Part shown: in pieces, positions 17,124 to 32,189 of the stretch
Position numbering within the stretch: the stretch's first letter is position 1
Layout: every line of letters starts with the position of its first letter
NCBI GenBank assembly: GCA_019694735.1
Contig: JAIBBJ010000126.1
Location: forward strand, 45,776-109,775
DNA length: 64,000 nt
DNA from: Gemmatimonadaceae bacterium
Lineage (GTDB): Bacteria > Gemmatimonadota > Gemmatimonadetes > Gemmatimonadales > Gemmatimonadaceae
Direction of reading: 5' to 3'
The notes under the pieces: model-generated
Seen by the model: the letters and a program-made list of their open reading frames with translations, nothing else
Told to the model about the DNA's origin: nothing
Database searches by the model: none
Translations under genes and position numbers: made by a program

Positions 17124-17450
17124 TCAGCCCTCGAATCCGACTTCGTACAGCTCGGTGATCCCGCTCGTCCCGAGGACGCGCGTGAGCACCCGCCGCGGCC
17201 AGCTGGCGTGCTGGACCGTCGCCGTCGCCTGCAGCGTGCGGACCTCGCCGATCGCGACCCGCGCCGGCGCACCGTGGACGAGCACCTCGTCGCCCTCGTT
17301 GACCTCCACGCCGTCGAGCTCGACGTGCGCATGGAACATCGTCGGCGTGCTCTGGAGGTCGATCGTGCATGCGACCTCCGATCGCCGGCGGTACGCCCAC
17401 CAGGCCGCCAGCGCCAGCGCGGCCGTGCCTGCCATCGTCCAACCGTTCAC
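17124..17450 (-). CDS. Small membrane-anchored protein, BciE-like cyclase accessory
   Basis: A 108-residue protein with one N-terminal transmembrane segment (WTMAGTAALALAAWWAYRRR) and a compact domain: TIDLQSTPTMFHAHVELDGV, GDEVLVHGAPARVAIGEVRT, QATATVQHASWPRRVLTRVLG and ELTELYEVGFEG-like end (ITELYEVGFEG). Alphaproteobacterial clusters have a similar small gene beside acsF; in Rhodobacter sphaeroides that protein, BciE, is required for AcsF activity. The pattern HVELDGV...VLVHGAP...TELYEV matches my memory of that family, so I propose the same role. GTG start with GGAGGA and 5 nt spacing; GTGA overlap with the bchM stop. Confidence 0.6.
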   Translation of the reverse strand: MNGWTMAGTAALALAAWWAYRRRSEVACTIDLQSTPTMFHAHVELDGVEVNEGDEVLVHGAPARVAIGEVRTLQATATVQHASWPRRVLTRVLGTSGITELYEVGFEG

Positions 17451-18180
17451 GGGTTCCTCCGGGGGGTGAGGGACAGCTCCATCGCCTGCGAGGTGTAGAA
17501 GCCCTGCCGGACCACTTGCGTGCGGCCCACCTGCCATCCGACGAGCGCCGTGGCGCCCGCGACCGCCTCCCGCACCGCCTGCTCCGCCACCGGCACGATC
17601 CGGGGCGCGCGGTCGCCGTGCGGGAACCACCGCCCCACCGCGTGCATCACCGCGAGCAGCGGCGTGCGCGGCGCGAACGTCCATACCATCGAGTGCCGGA
17701 CGCGCGGGGCGAGCGTCGCGAGCGCCGAGAGCGCGTCCGGCCCCTCGTAGTGGATCAGCGAGTCCATCGCGAGCACGTGGTCGAACGTGCCCAGCGCCGG
17801 GTCGAGCATGTCGCCGGCGCGGAAGTCGATCCGACCGCGCAGCGACGATTGCGCGGCGCGCTCGCGCGCGACCTGCACCAGCGTCGGCGAAAGGTCGATC
17901 GCCAGCACCTCGGCGCCGCGGCGCGCCAGCTCCACCGCCGCGGCGCCGGTGCCGCAGCCCGCGTCGAGCACGCGCGCGCCGGTGAGGTTCGTCGGCAGCC
18001 AGGAGGTGAGCAGGTGCCGCATCCGTGCGCGGCCGGCACGCACCGTCGCCCGGATCCCGCTCACCTTCTCGTCCGACGTCAGCGCCGCCCACGCCTCGGC
18101 CGCGTGGCGGTCGAAGTAGTCGTGCAGCCACGCCCGCGTGCGGGCGTAGCCGTCGGGCAGCGGCGACGTCGGCGTCGTCA

Positions 18181-18181
<1 letters not shown>
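17447..18181 (-). CDS. bchM: Mg-protoporphyrin IX O-methyltransferase
   Basis: A 244-residue SAM methyltransferase that esterifies the 13-propionate of Mg-protoporphyrin IX. Motif I is VLDAGCGTGAAAVELARRGAEV, followed by AIDLSPTLVQVARERA and HVLAMDSLIHYEG; RTQVVRQGFYTSQAMELS near the end is characteristic of BchM (R....FY.S..LE). The ATG overlaps the bchL stop (ATGA); the stop overlaps the next GTG. Confidence 0.95.
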
Positions 18182-22778
<4,597 letters not shown>

Positions 22779-22789
<11 letters not shown>

Positions 22790-24386
22790 AGTGCGCCTTG
22801 GCCTCGTACAGCGTCTCGACCGTGATCACGTCCACCCCGCGCTCCGCCGCGAAACGCTCGGTGTTGAGCCGCGCCTTCTTCCGCACGAAGAACGGGATCT
22901 TCTTCAGCTCCCGCTCGCCGTCGGCCGACCAGCGGACCTCCGGCGCGGACAGCGACGCCGCCGGGGACGGGACGCGGACATCGGGCGCTGCCGGGGCCCG
23001 CGTCGCGGGCGGATCGACGGCCGCGGTGAGCACCGCCGCCCCGCCGGCGGTCTTGCCCAGATGGCTCGCACCGGCGTGGTCACCGAACTCGAAATCCTCG
23101 CGGAACATCGTGATCAGGTGCTCCTCGAGCCCCATCATCAGCGGATGCACCCACGTGTCGAAGATCACGTTCGCGCCCTCCCAACCCATCTGCGGGCTGT
23201 GGCGCGCCGGGACGTCCTGTACATGGAACGGGCCTGAGATCACCGCGCACGGGATGTGCAACCGCTTGGCGATGTGCCGCTCCATCTGGGTGCCGAGCAC
23301 GAGTTCGGGTGCCGCGGCGGCGATGGCCGCCTCCACCTCGAGGTAGTCGTCGCAGATGAGCGCCTCGAGCCCATGCGCCGCCGCGGCCTCGCGCACCTCG
23401 CGCGCCATCTCGCGCGAGTACGTGCCGAGCCCGACGACCGTGAAGCCGAGCTCGTCGCGCGCGATGCGCGCCGCAGCGACCGCGTGCGTGCCATCCGCGA
23501 AGATGAACACGCGCTTGCCGGTCAGGTACGTGGAATCGACCGACCGTGAGTACCACGGCAGCCGCGAGGATGCCGCGTCCAGGGCGGGCGAGACGTCCAC
23601 CTCCGCCACGCGTCCGACCTCGGCGAGGAAGTCGCTTGTCGCCCCGACCCCGATCGGCACCGTGCGGACCATCGGCATGCCGTGCACCCGGTGCAGCCAC
23701 GAGGCCGTCGTGAGCGCGATCTCCGCGTGCAGCACGACGTTGAAGTCGGCGTCGGTCAGGGTCCGCAGCTGTTCCGGCGTCGCGCCGAGCGGAGCGACGA
23801 CATGCACATCCACGCCGACGGACGCGAGGAGCTGCGTCACCTCGCGCACGTCGTCGCGCGAGCGGAAGCCGAGCGAGGTGGGGCCGAGCAGGTTCGCGCG
23901 CGGACGCCCGCCGGGGCGCGGCGGACGCGGCGCGCCCGGCGCACGCGCCGGCACGAGGGCCCGGACCAGCTGGTAGAACGTCTCGGCGGCGCCCCAGTTC
24001 TCCTTCTTCGAGTACGCCGGCAGTTCGAGTGGCACGACCGGGATGGGCAGCTGCATCCCCATGGCGAGCGCGCCCGACTGGTCCTGGATCAGCTCGGCGG
24101 TGCAGGAGTCGCCGACGAGGAGGGCCCGCGGTGCGAAGCGCTGGTAGGCCTCGCGCACCGCGCTCACCACGAGATTCGCCGTGTCACCGCCGAGGTCGCG
24201 GGCCTGGAAGGTCGTGTAGGTGACCGGTGGCCGCGCCGCGCGACGCTCGATCATCGTGAACAGCAGGTCCGCGTACGTGTCGCCCTGCGGGGCATGGAGG
24301 ACGTAGTGCACCCCCTCCATCGACGTGGCGACGCGCATCGCGCCGACGTGCGGCGGTCCCTCGTAGGTCCAGAGCGTCAGTTGCAT
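22779..24386 (-). CDS. bchB: Dark-operative protochlorophyllide reductase subunit B
   Basis: A 535-residue NifK-like catalytic subunit. N-terminus [20 protein letters not shown] and [20 protein letters not shown] are diagnostic, as are [31 protein letters not shown] and the C-terminal protochlorophyllide-reductase domain ending [20 protein letters not shown] and [21 protein letters not shown] low-complexity Ala/Pro linker (about residues 440-480) precedes the C-terminal domain. It follows bchN after 3 bp. Confidence 0.96.
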
Positions 24387-24389
24387 GGG

Positions 24390-26286
<1,897 letters not shown>

Positions 26287-26358
26287 GATTTCAGATGGTG
26301 TGCAACCTTGATGGACGTAGTGAACGGGGTATCCCCCCACCCGTGGTCCGGAGGCCGC

Positions 26359-27165
26359 ATGTCAGGTCCTCGCCCGGTGTCGCAGCAGTCCGCGACGACG
26401 GCCGGCTCGTCAGCATCACCGTCTCGGCCCCAGCGGTCGCGACCCGGCCCGGCCGTGGGAGTCGGCCAGACCGCTCCCTTCCATCCCGCGGAGTCCGGCG
26501 CAGTCGTCGCCGCACCCTCCCCCTTGCTCGGCGAGTTCATCCGCGCACTCCTCGCACCCGAGGAGGAGCGGGTCACGCGGTTTGTCGAGCGGCTCCTGGA
26601 AGCAGGCGCCACGCCCCAGGGGGTGTTCGAGGATCTGTTCACGCCGGCCGCCCGGCTTCTCGGACAGTTCTGGGAGACCGATGACTGCTCCTTCTATGAA
26701 GTGACCGTCGGCACCGGACGCATCCAGCGAATGGTCCGGGAACTCAGCCATCGGTTCCTCGCGGATCGGTCATTTCCCGGCTCGTCCGGTCGCATCCTGC
26801 TCGGGTGCGCCCCAGGAGAGCAGCATTCGTTGGGACTGGCCATCCTGGCCGAGTTCTTCGTTCGGGATGGGTGGGACGTCCACCTGACAACTGGGGTCGG
26901 GTCAGACGGATTGTTGGACAAAGTCCGGGAATCCGAGTACAATTGTGTCGGACTCTCGGTCTCAGCCATAGACAAGGCAGCCGTGCTGAAGCGAGAGATT
27001 CAGATGATCCGCCAGGTGTCACGGAATCGTGACATCCGAATCCTGGTCGGGGGAAACATCATCACGACGGACCCTGGTGTGGCCCGTCGTGTTGGCGCCG
27101 ATGGATATGCACTCGATGCCGCTGGCGCGGTACACGAGGCGCGACGCCTGATGGCTCAATCCTGA
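26359..27165 (+). CDS. aerR: AerR/PpaA-type cobalamin-binding antirepressor
   Basis: A 268-residue regulator. An Ala/Ser/Pro-rich N-terminus (about 55 residues) is followed by a helical cap (LLGEFIRALLAPEEERVTRF, FTPAARLLGQFWETDDCSFYEVTVGTGRIQRMVRELS) and a B12-binding Rossmann-like domain: ILLGCAPGEQHSLGLAILAEFF, where His156 in ExHxxG fits the cobalamin ligand of the AerR/PpaA (SCHIC) group, then CVGLSVS and ILVGGNIITT. AerR binds light-sensitive cobalamin and counteracts CrtJ/PpsR. The start has GGAGG at 4 nt spacing. The gene lies directly upstream of ppsR, as aerR-crtJ do in Rhodobacter. Confidence 0.87.
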   Translation: MSGPRPVSQQSATTAGSSASPSRPQRSRPGPAVGVGQTAPFHPAESGAVVAAPSPLLGEFIRALLAPEEERVTRFVERLLEAGATPQGVFEDLFTPAARLLGQFWETDDCSFYEVTVGTGRIQRMVRELSHRFLADRSFPGSSGRILLGCAPGEQHSLGLAILAEFFVRDGWDVHLTTGVGSDGLLDKVRESEYNCVGLSVSAIDKAAVLKREIQMIRQVSRNRDIRILVGGNIITTDPGVARRVGADGYALDAAGAVHEARRLMAQS

Positions 27166-27212
27166 TCGGGGACTGGTCAGTCGTAGCACCACCCCCCGTG
27201 GGACAGGCAGAA

Positions 27213-28643
27213 ATGGACACCCGCGATCGTTCCAACGATCCACAACCGCGCGCCCTCACGGACTTCGCTCCGGACTGGGCCGCGCGCTTGATCACGGCCA
27301 CCAGTGAGGTCGCGCTCGTCGTCGATCGTCACGGCGCCATCCGCAACGTGTCGTTCAGCGGTGCCGAAGCGCCGATCGACGGTGCGGAGGACTGGGTCGG
27401 AAAGCTGTGGGTGGATACCGTCACGTCCGAGTCACGCCCCAAGATCGAGATGCTCGTGAAGGAGGCGCTCGCGGGCGCCAACACGCGTCGGCGCCAGGTG
27501 AACCACCCGTCGCGCTCGGGCGCTGACATCCCGGTCGCCTACAACGCGGTGCGCGCCGAGGACGGCTCGATCATCGCCGTCGGCCGCGACCTCCGCACGA
27601 TCTCGACGCTGCAGCAGCGCCTCGTCGACACGCAGCAGGCCATGGAGCGCGACTACTGGCGGCTCCGGCACGTGGAGACCCGCTACCGGCTCCTGTTCCA
27701 GCTCTCGACGGATGCGATCGTCGTCGTCGACGCGGACACGATGCGCATCGTGGACGCCTCGGGGGCCGCGGCCCGGATCTTCGACATCCCGACCGAGAAG
27801 CTCATCGGGAAGCAGTTCCCGCTCGGCATCGCCGGCGAGAACGTGCGTCAGATGGAGGACCTGCTCTCCGCTGCGCGGACGACCGGTCACGCCGGGGATG
27901 TGCGGGTGCGCCTCGCCGGCGGCCGCGGCGACACGCTCGCGTCGGCCTCCTGCTTCCGACAGGAGAACCTCACGCTCCTGCTCGTCCGGCTCTCGCGGTT
28001 CACCGCGCACGCGGAGTTGCCGGCCTCGAACCGCGCGAAGCTCCTCGAGCTCGTCGAGCGCGCGCCGGACGCCTTCGTCGTCACTGATGCCGAGGGCGAC
28101 ATCGCCTCGGCGAACCGCGCGTTCCTCGACCTCGCGCAGCTCGCGAGCGAGGAGCAGGCAAAGGGGCGTTCGCTCGGCAACTGGGTCGGGCGGCCCGGCG
28201 CGGACCTCCAGGTGTTCCTCGCCACGCTGAAGAAACACGGGGTCGTGCGGCTCGCGGCGAGCAGCGTCCGCGGCGAGCACGGGCTCGGCACCGAGATCGA
28301 GCTCTCCGCCGTGCTGCTGCCGGGCGACGAGACCACGAGCATCGGATTCGTGCTGCGCGATGTCGGGCGGCGGGTCGCGACGGTACCGCACGGCGCCCGC
28401 GACCTCACGAAGGCGGTCGAGGAGCTCACCTCGCTGGTCGGCCGCGTCTCCCTGCCGACCCTCGTCCGCGATACGGCGGATCTCGTGGAGCGCCACTTCA
28501 TTGAAGCGGCCCTCGAGCTGACCGGCGACAACCGCACCACCGCCGCCGAGGTCCTGGGGCTCTCGCGCCAGACCCTCTACGTCAAGTTGCGCCGACACGG
28601 CCTGACCGCCGGCGCCGACAGCGACGCGGCCGAGGCAAGCTGA
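27213..28643 (+). CDS. ppsR: Photosynthesis gene repressor PpsR/CrtJ
   Basis: A 476-residue transcription factor with an N-terminal PAS domain (ATSEVALVVDRHGAIRNVSF), a Q-linker helix (LQQRLVDTQQAMERDYWRLR), a second PAS (LFQLSTDAIVVVDADTMRIV), a third PAS (LVERAPDAFVVTDAEGDIAS) and a C-terminal Fis-type helix-turn-helix (LELTGDNRTTAAEVLGLSRQTLYVKLRRHGL in parts). This is the full PpsR architecture. Only one cysteine is present, Cys247, near the position of CrtJ Cys249; the DNA-binding-domain cysteine of Rhodobacter (ERLCIEAALELT) is replaced in ERHFIEAALELT. I use the ATG at 27213 with GGACAGG upstream; a GTG at 27198 would add five residues. Confidence 0.94.
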   Translation: MDTRDRSNDPQPRALTDFAPDWAARLITATSEVALVVDRHGAIRNVSFSGAEAPIDGAEDWVGKLWVDTVTSESRPKIEMLVKEALAGANTRRRQVNHPSRSGADIPVAYNAVRAEDGSIIAVGRDLRTISTLQQRLVDTQQAMERDYWRLRHVETRYRLLFQLSTDAIVVVDADTMRIVDASGAAARIFDIPTEKLIGKQFPLGIAGENVRQMEDLLSAARTTGHAGDVRVRLAGGRGDTLASASCFRQENLTLLLVRLSRFTAHAELPASNRAKLLELVERAPDAFVVTDAEGDIASANRAFLDLAQLASEEQAKGRSLGNWVGRPGADLQVFLATLKKHGVVRLAASSVRGEHGLGTEIELSAVLLPGDETTSIGFVLRDVGRRVATVPHGARDLTKAVEELTSLVGRVSLPTLVRDTADLVERHFIEAALELTGDNRTTAAEVLGLSRQTLYVKLRRHGLTAGADSDAAEAS

Positions 28644-28684
28644 GGCCCGATGATCGACAGCTCTTGCGCTCGGCGCACCCTGAC

Positions 28685-28702
28685 TGTCAGGTTTAGTTGA
28701 CA
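28685..28702. promoter_or_regulatory. PpsR/CrtJ box overlapping the bchG translation start region
   Basis: TGTCAGGTTTAGTTGACA is a perfect TGT-N12-ACA palindrome, nearly identical to the first box of the bchC promoter. It contains a TTGACA hexamer at 28697-28702 but no good -10 at 17 bp. It lies 41 bp after the ppsR stop and touches the predicted GTG of bchG. It could limit read-through from ppsR or repress a local promoter. Confidence 0.75.
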
Positions 28703-29614
28703 GTGCATACCGTCAGTCAGCCCATACGGCGTGTCAGCACGCTACCGGAGCCCGGGGCCGTCCTCGAGCTTCTGAAGCCGGTCACGTGGTTCCCGCCGAT
28801 GTGGGCGTTCACCTGCGGCGCGATCTCGGCGGGGACGGCGTTCCATGGACGGTGGGGCACGCTCGCCCTCGGGCTGGCGATCACCGGTCCTCTGGTCTGC
28901 GCCTCCAGCCAGGCTGTGAATGACTGGTTCGATCGCGAGGTGGACGCGATCAATGAGCCGCAGCGCCCCATCCCCTCCGGTCGGATGCCCGGCCGATGGG
29001 GACTCCGCATCGCCATCGCGTGGACCGCGCTCTCGTTGCTCGCGGCGCTCCCGCTCGGGCTCGCTGGTGTGCTGGCCGTCGCCGTCGCGCTCGCGTTCGC
29101 GTGGGCCTACTCGGCGCCGCCGCTGCGCTTCAAGCAGAACGGCTGGATCGGCAATGCGGCCGTGGGCATCACGTACGAGGGCCTCGCGTGGGTGACCGGT
29201 GCCGTCGTGCTGCTCGGTGGCACGGTGCCCTCGACGCGCATCCTGCTGCTCGCCGGCCTCTACTCGCTGGGCGCGCACGGCATCATGACGCTCAACGACT
29301 ACAAGGCGATCGAGGGCGATCGTCGCATGGGGATCCGGTCGCTGCCGGCGACCCTCGGCCCGACCCGCGCCGGGTGGGTGCTCTGCACGGTGATGGTCGC
29401 TCCGCAGCTCGTCGTGATCGGTCTCCTGCTGGCGTGGGGCGCCACCTGGCATCCGTACGCGGTCGCCGGCCTGGTCGCGGTGCAGCTGGGCTTGATGTGG
29501 CGTTTCCTGCGTGCGCCGGTGGCGCGCGCGCTCTTCCTGTCGGCCATCGGCGTCCCCTTCTACGTCTGGGGGATGATGGTGTCCGCCTTCGCCCTGCGGA
29601 GCCTGCCCTCATGA
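28703..29614 (+). CDS. bchG: Bacteriochlorophyll synthase (geranylgeranyl transferase)
   Basis: A 303-residue UbiA-family prenyltransferase with about nine membrane segments. It esterifies bacteriochlorophyllide a with geranylgeranyl diphosphate. Aspartate-rich motif 1 is in SSQAVNDWFDREVDAINEPQRPIPSGRM (NDWFDREVDAINEP most diagnostic) and motif 2 in MTLNDYKAIEGDRRMGIRSLP. Length and ELLKPVTWFPPMWAF at the N-terminus are typical. The start is uncertain: GTG at 28703 directly abuts the PpsR box and has only a weak AGG upstream. Its stop overlaps the next ATG. Confidence 0.95.
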   Translation: MHTVSQPIRRVSTLPEPGAVLELLKPVTWFPPMWAFTCGAISAGTAFHGRWGTLALGLAITGPLVCASSQAVNDWFDREVDAINEPQRPIPSGRMPGRWGLRIAIAWTALSLLAALPLGLAGVLAVAVALAFAWAYSAPPLRFKQNGWIGNAAVGITYEGLAWVTGAVVLLGGTVPSTRILLLAGLYSLGAHGIMTLNDYKAIEGDRRMGIRSLPATLGPTRAGWVLCTVMVAPQLVVIGLLLAWGATWHPYAVAGLVAVQLGLMWRFLRAPVARALFLSAIGVPFYVWGMMVSAFALRSLPS

Positions 29615-30954
29615 GCACGGTCACCCCCGGACCCCGCACCTACCTCGGCTGGCGCAGCATCGCGCGCCTCGGCCTCGCCCAGATCGCGATCGGCGCGGTC
29701 GCGGCGATCATGACCTCCACGCTGAACCGCGTCATGGTCGTCGAGCTCGCGCTCCCGGCGACGGTGCCGAGCGTGCTCGTGGCGCTTCACTTCGCCATCC
29801 AGATGTCGCGCGCGCGCTTCGGCTTCGACTCCGACCGCAGCGGGCGGCGCGCGCCGTGGATCCTCGGTGGGGCGCTGGTGCTCGCGGTCGGGGGCCTCCT
29901 CGCGGCGGTCGCGGTCGCGGTCGCGGCGACGGCGCTCTGGTGGGGCATGGCGCTGGCGTTCGTCGCGTACGCGCTGATCGGCGTCGGCATGAGCGCCTCG
30001 GGCACGGCACTGCTCGCACATGTCGCCGAGGAGATCGAGCCGCGGCGCCTGGGCGGCGCGGCCGCGCTGCTCTGGATCATGATGATCTTCGGGATCGCGG
30101 TCACCGCCGGGGTCTCGGGCCAGCTGCTCGACCCGTTCTCGTTCGATCGGCTCATCGCGGTCACCGCGGTGGTGTGTCTCATCGCCTCGATCCTCGCGAG
30201 CGTGGCGGCGTGGGGCTCGTGGCGGATCGCGCGCCCGGCGCTGGTCGAGCCGGCGGTACCGGAGCAGTCCGGCTTCCGCACCGCGCTCGCCGACGCCCTC
30301 GCCGACAAGGCGACGCGGCGGTTCGCGCTCTTCGTGTTCGCCGCGATGCTGGCCTACAGTGCGCAGGACCTGATCCTCGAGCCGTTCGCGGGCCGGGTGT
30401 TCGGCCTGACCCCGGGCGAGAGCACCAAGCTCGGCGGCACGCAGCATGGCGGGGTGATGCTCGGCATGCTCGGCGCCGCGCTGCTCAGCGCGCGCGTCGG
30501 GTCGCTGCGGAGCTGGGCGGCGGGCGGGTGCCTCGCCTCGGCGCTGACGCTCATCGCGCTGGCCCGTTCGCCGGTGATCGGCGGCCCGGCATTCCTGCAG
30601 GCGACGGTCTTCGCGCTCGGCGTCGCCAACGGTGTCTTCGCGGTCGGCGCGATCGGTTCCATGATGGCGATGACCGCGGCCGACCAGACTCGGGGCACCG
30701 GCATCCGGCTCGGCGTCTACGGGGCGGCGCAGGCGATCGCGTACGGCGTCGGCTCGCTCGGCGGCGGCGTGGCGAGCGACCTGACCATCGCCGCGTTCGG
30801 CGACCCGGTGCGTGGCTACACCGCAGTCTTCGCCGGCGAGGCGGTGCTCTTCATCATCGCCGCCGCGATGGCGATCGCGAGCACGCCCGCCATGCGGTCC
30901 AGCGTGCTGCGCCGCGCCGACGCCGGCGAGGCGATCCTGGGGGCGATGCGCTGA
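29611..30954 (+). CDS. PucC/Bch2-family pigment or antenna-assembly carrier
   Basis: A 447-residue twelve-helix carrier of the BCD family, paralogous to LhaA at 14,585. Seen: RLGLAQIAIGAVAAIMTSTLNRVMVVELALP, SRARFGFDSDRSGRRAPWILGG, FAAMLAYSAQDLILEPFAGRVFGL and ADQTRGTGIRLGVYGAAQA (key parts). The place between bchG and bchP is the conserved location of the PucC-like gene often called bch2 or orf428. It probably serves pigment delivery or antenna assembly. ATG overlaps the bchG stop (ATGA); its stop shares a base with the next start. Confidence 0.88.
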   Translation: MSTVTPGPRTYLGWRSIARLGLAQIAIGAVAAIMTSTLNRVMVVELALPATVPSVLVALHFAIQMSRARFGFDSDRSGRRAPWILGGALVLAVGGLLAAVAVAVAATALWWGMALAFVAYALIGVGMSASGTALLAHVAEEIEPRRLGGAAALLWIMMIFGIAVTAGVSGQLLDPFSFDRLIAVTAVVCLIASILASVAAWGSWRIARPALVEPAVPEQSGFRTALADALADKATRRFALFVFAAMLAYSAQDLILEPFAGRVFGLTPGESTKLGGTQHGGVMLGMLGAALLSARVGSLRSWAAGGCLASALTLIALARSPVIGGPAFLQATVFALGVANGVFAVGAIGSMMAMTAADQTRGTGIRLGVYGAAQAIAYGVGSLGGGVASDLTIAAFGDPVRGYTAVFAGEAVLFIIAAAMAIASTPAMRSSVLRRADAGEAILGAMR

Positions 30955-32189
30955 TGGCCGCCACCGTGCTCCCGATCCTCGAGGCGGTGCCGGCACTCGC
31001 GCCGGCACCGCATCGGGACCTGTGCACGGACTGCGGTATCTCGCGTTCCTCGCATGCCGCCTCGTGCGGCAAGGCGTGCCAGTTCATCCACCCGCGGCAC
31101 GATGCGCTCGAGCGGCAGGTCCACGGCCGCACCCGCGACCTCGCGACCGACGAGCGCTTCTTCGGCCCCGTGCGGGCCATGCACCGGGCGCGCCTGCGCG
31201 CGCCGCGCCCCGGCGCGCAGTGGACCGGCATCACGACGCGGATCGCGGAGCGCCTCCTCGAGACGGGAATGGTGGACGCGGTGCTGGCGACCGCGAGCGA
31301 CCCGGCGGACCGCTGGGCCCCGCGCCCGATGCTCTGCACCCGGCCCGAGGAGCTCGCCGAGTGCCGGGGGATGAAGATGGGCTACTCGCCGGTGCTCGCG
31401 CTCCTCGACGAGGCGGCGGCGCGCGGCTTCACGCGGCTCGCGGTCGTGGGCGTGGCGTGCCAAGTGCACGCCTTGCGCGCACTCGAGGCGCGCCTGGGCC
31501 TCGAAGCGCTGTATGTGCTCGGCACGCCGTGCAGCGACAACACGACGACGGCGCGCTTCCATGAGTTCCTGGGACTGCTCACCGACCGTCCCGAGCGGGT
31601 GACCTACCTCGAGTTCCTCGCGGACTTCCGCGTCGAGCTCCGGTTCGAGGACGGGTCGCACCGCCATATCCCGTTCATGCAGCTGCCGATCAGCAAGCTG
31701 CCGCGGGACTTCTTCCCGCTGACGTGCCGGGCCTGCTTCGACTACACGAACAGCCTGAGCGACCTCACGGTCGGCTACATGGCGGGCGAGGGCGACCAGT
31801 GGCTGCTGGTGCGCACGGCGCGCGGCGCGGCGATGCTGGAGCTCGTCCGCGAGGAGCTCGCGCTCTCGCCGCTCGGGTCCTCGGGCGACCGCCGGGCGCC
31901 GGTCGGCACGTTCGTGCGGATGCTCGAGCGATCGGCGGGCGGGTTGCCCGTCCGCGGGGCGCCGCAGTGGGCGCGGCCGCTGATCGGCTGGCTGCAGCGG
32001 CGCTTCGGACCGAAGGGGCTCGAGTTCGCGCGGACGCGCGTCGAGATGAAGATGGCCGAGGGGATACTGAACCTGCGCGCCGAGCGGCCGCAGCGGATGA
32101 GACGGATGATCCCGGACTTCGCGTGGGCGATCGCGGCGCCGTACGGACTCGCGCCGCGCCCCGGTGAACGGGTGGAGGAGGCGTCATGA
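30954..32189 (+). CDS. bciB: Divinyl chlorophyllide 8-vinyl reductase, BciB type
   Basis: A 411-residue protein of the F420H2 dehydrogenase beta-subunit (FrhB) family. BciB uses reduced ferredoxin to reduce the 8-vinyl group. The iron-sulphur cysteines are clear: DLCTDCGISRSSHAASCGKACQFIHP at the N-terminus, GVACQVHALRALE, VLGTPCSDNTTT and LTCRACFDYTNSLSDLTVGYMAG (in parts). Other conserved parts are GMKMGYSPVLALLDEA and ISKLPRDFFP. BciA, the unrelated NADPH-dependent enzyme, is not seen. It is inserted between the PucC-like carrier and bchP with overlapping start and stop codons on both sides. Confidence 0.9.
   Translation: MAATVLPILEAVPALAPAPHRDLCTDCGISRSSHAASCGKACQFIHPRHDALERQVHGRTRDLATDERFFGPVRAMHRARLRAPRPGAQWTGITTRIAERLLETGMVDAVLATASDPADRWAPRPMLCTRPEELAECRGMKMGYSPVLALLDEAAARGFTRLAVVGVACQVHALRALEARLGLEALYVLGTPCSDNTTTARFHEFLGLLTDRPERVTYLEFLADFRVELRFEDGSHRHIPFMQLPISKLPRDFFPLTCRACFDYTNSLSDLTVGYMAGEGDQWLLVRTARGAAMLELVREELALSPLGSSGDRRAPVGTFVRMLERSAGGLPVRGAPQWARPLIGWLQRRFGPKGLEFARTRVEMKMAEGILNLRAERPQRMRRMIPDFAWAIAAPYGLAPRPGERVEEAS

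Noticed and set aside
17124..18131. A single 335-residue protein covering the BciE-like gene and the region opposite bchM's frame
   Set aside because: Only the last 108 codons have a Shine-Dalgarno and look like protein; the upstream part overlaps bchM in another frame and is Arg/Ala-rich noise.
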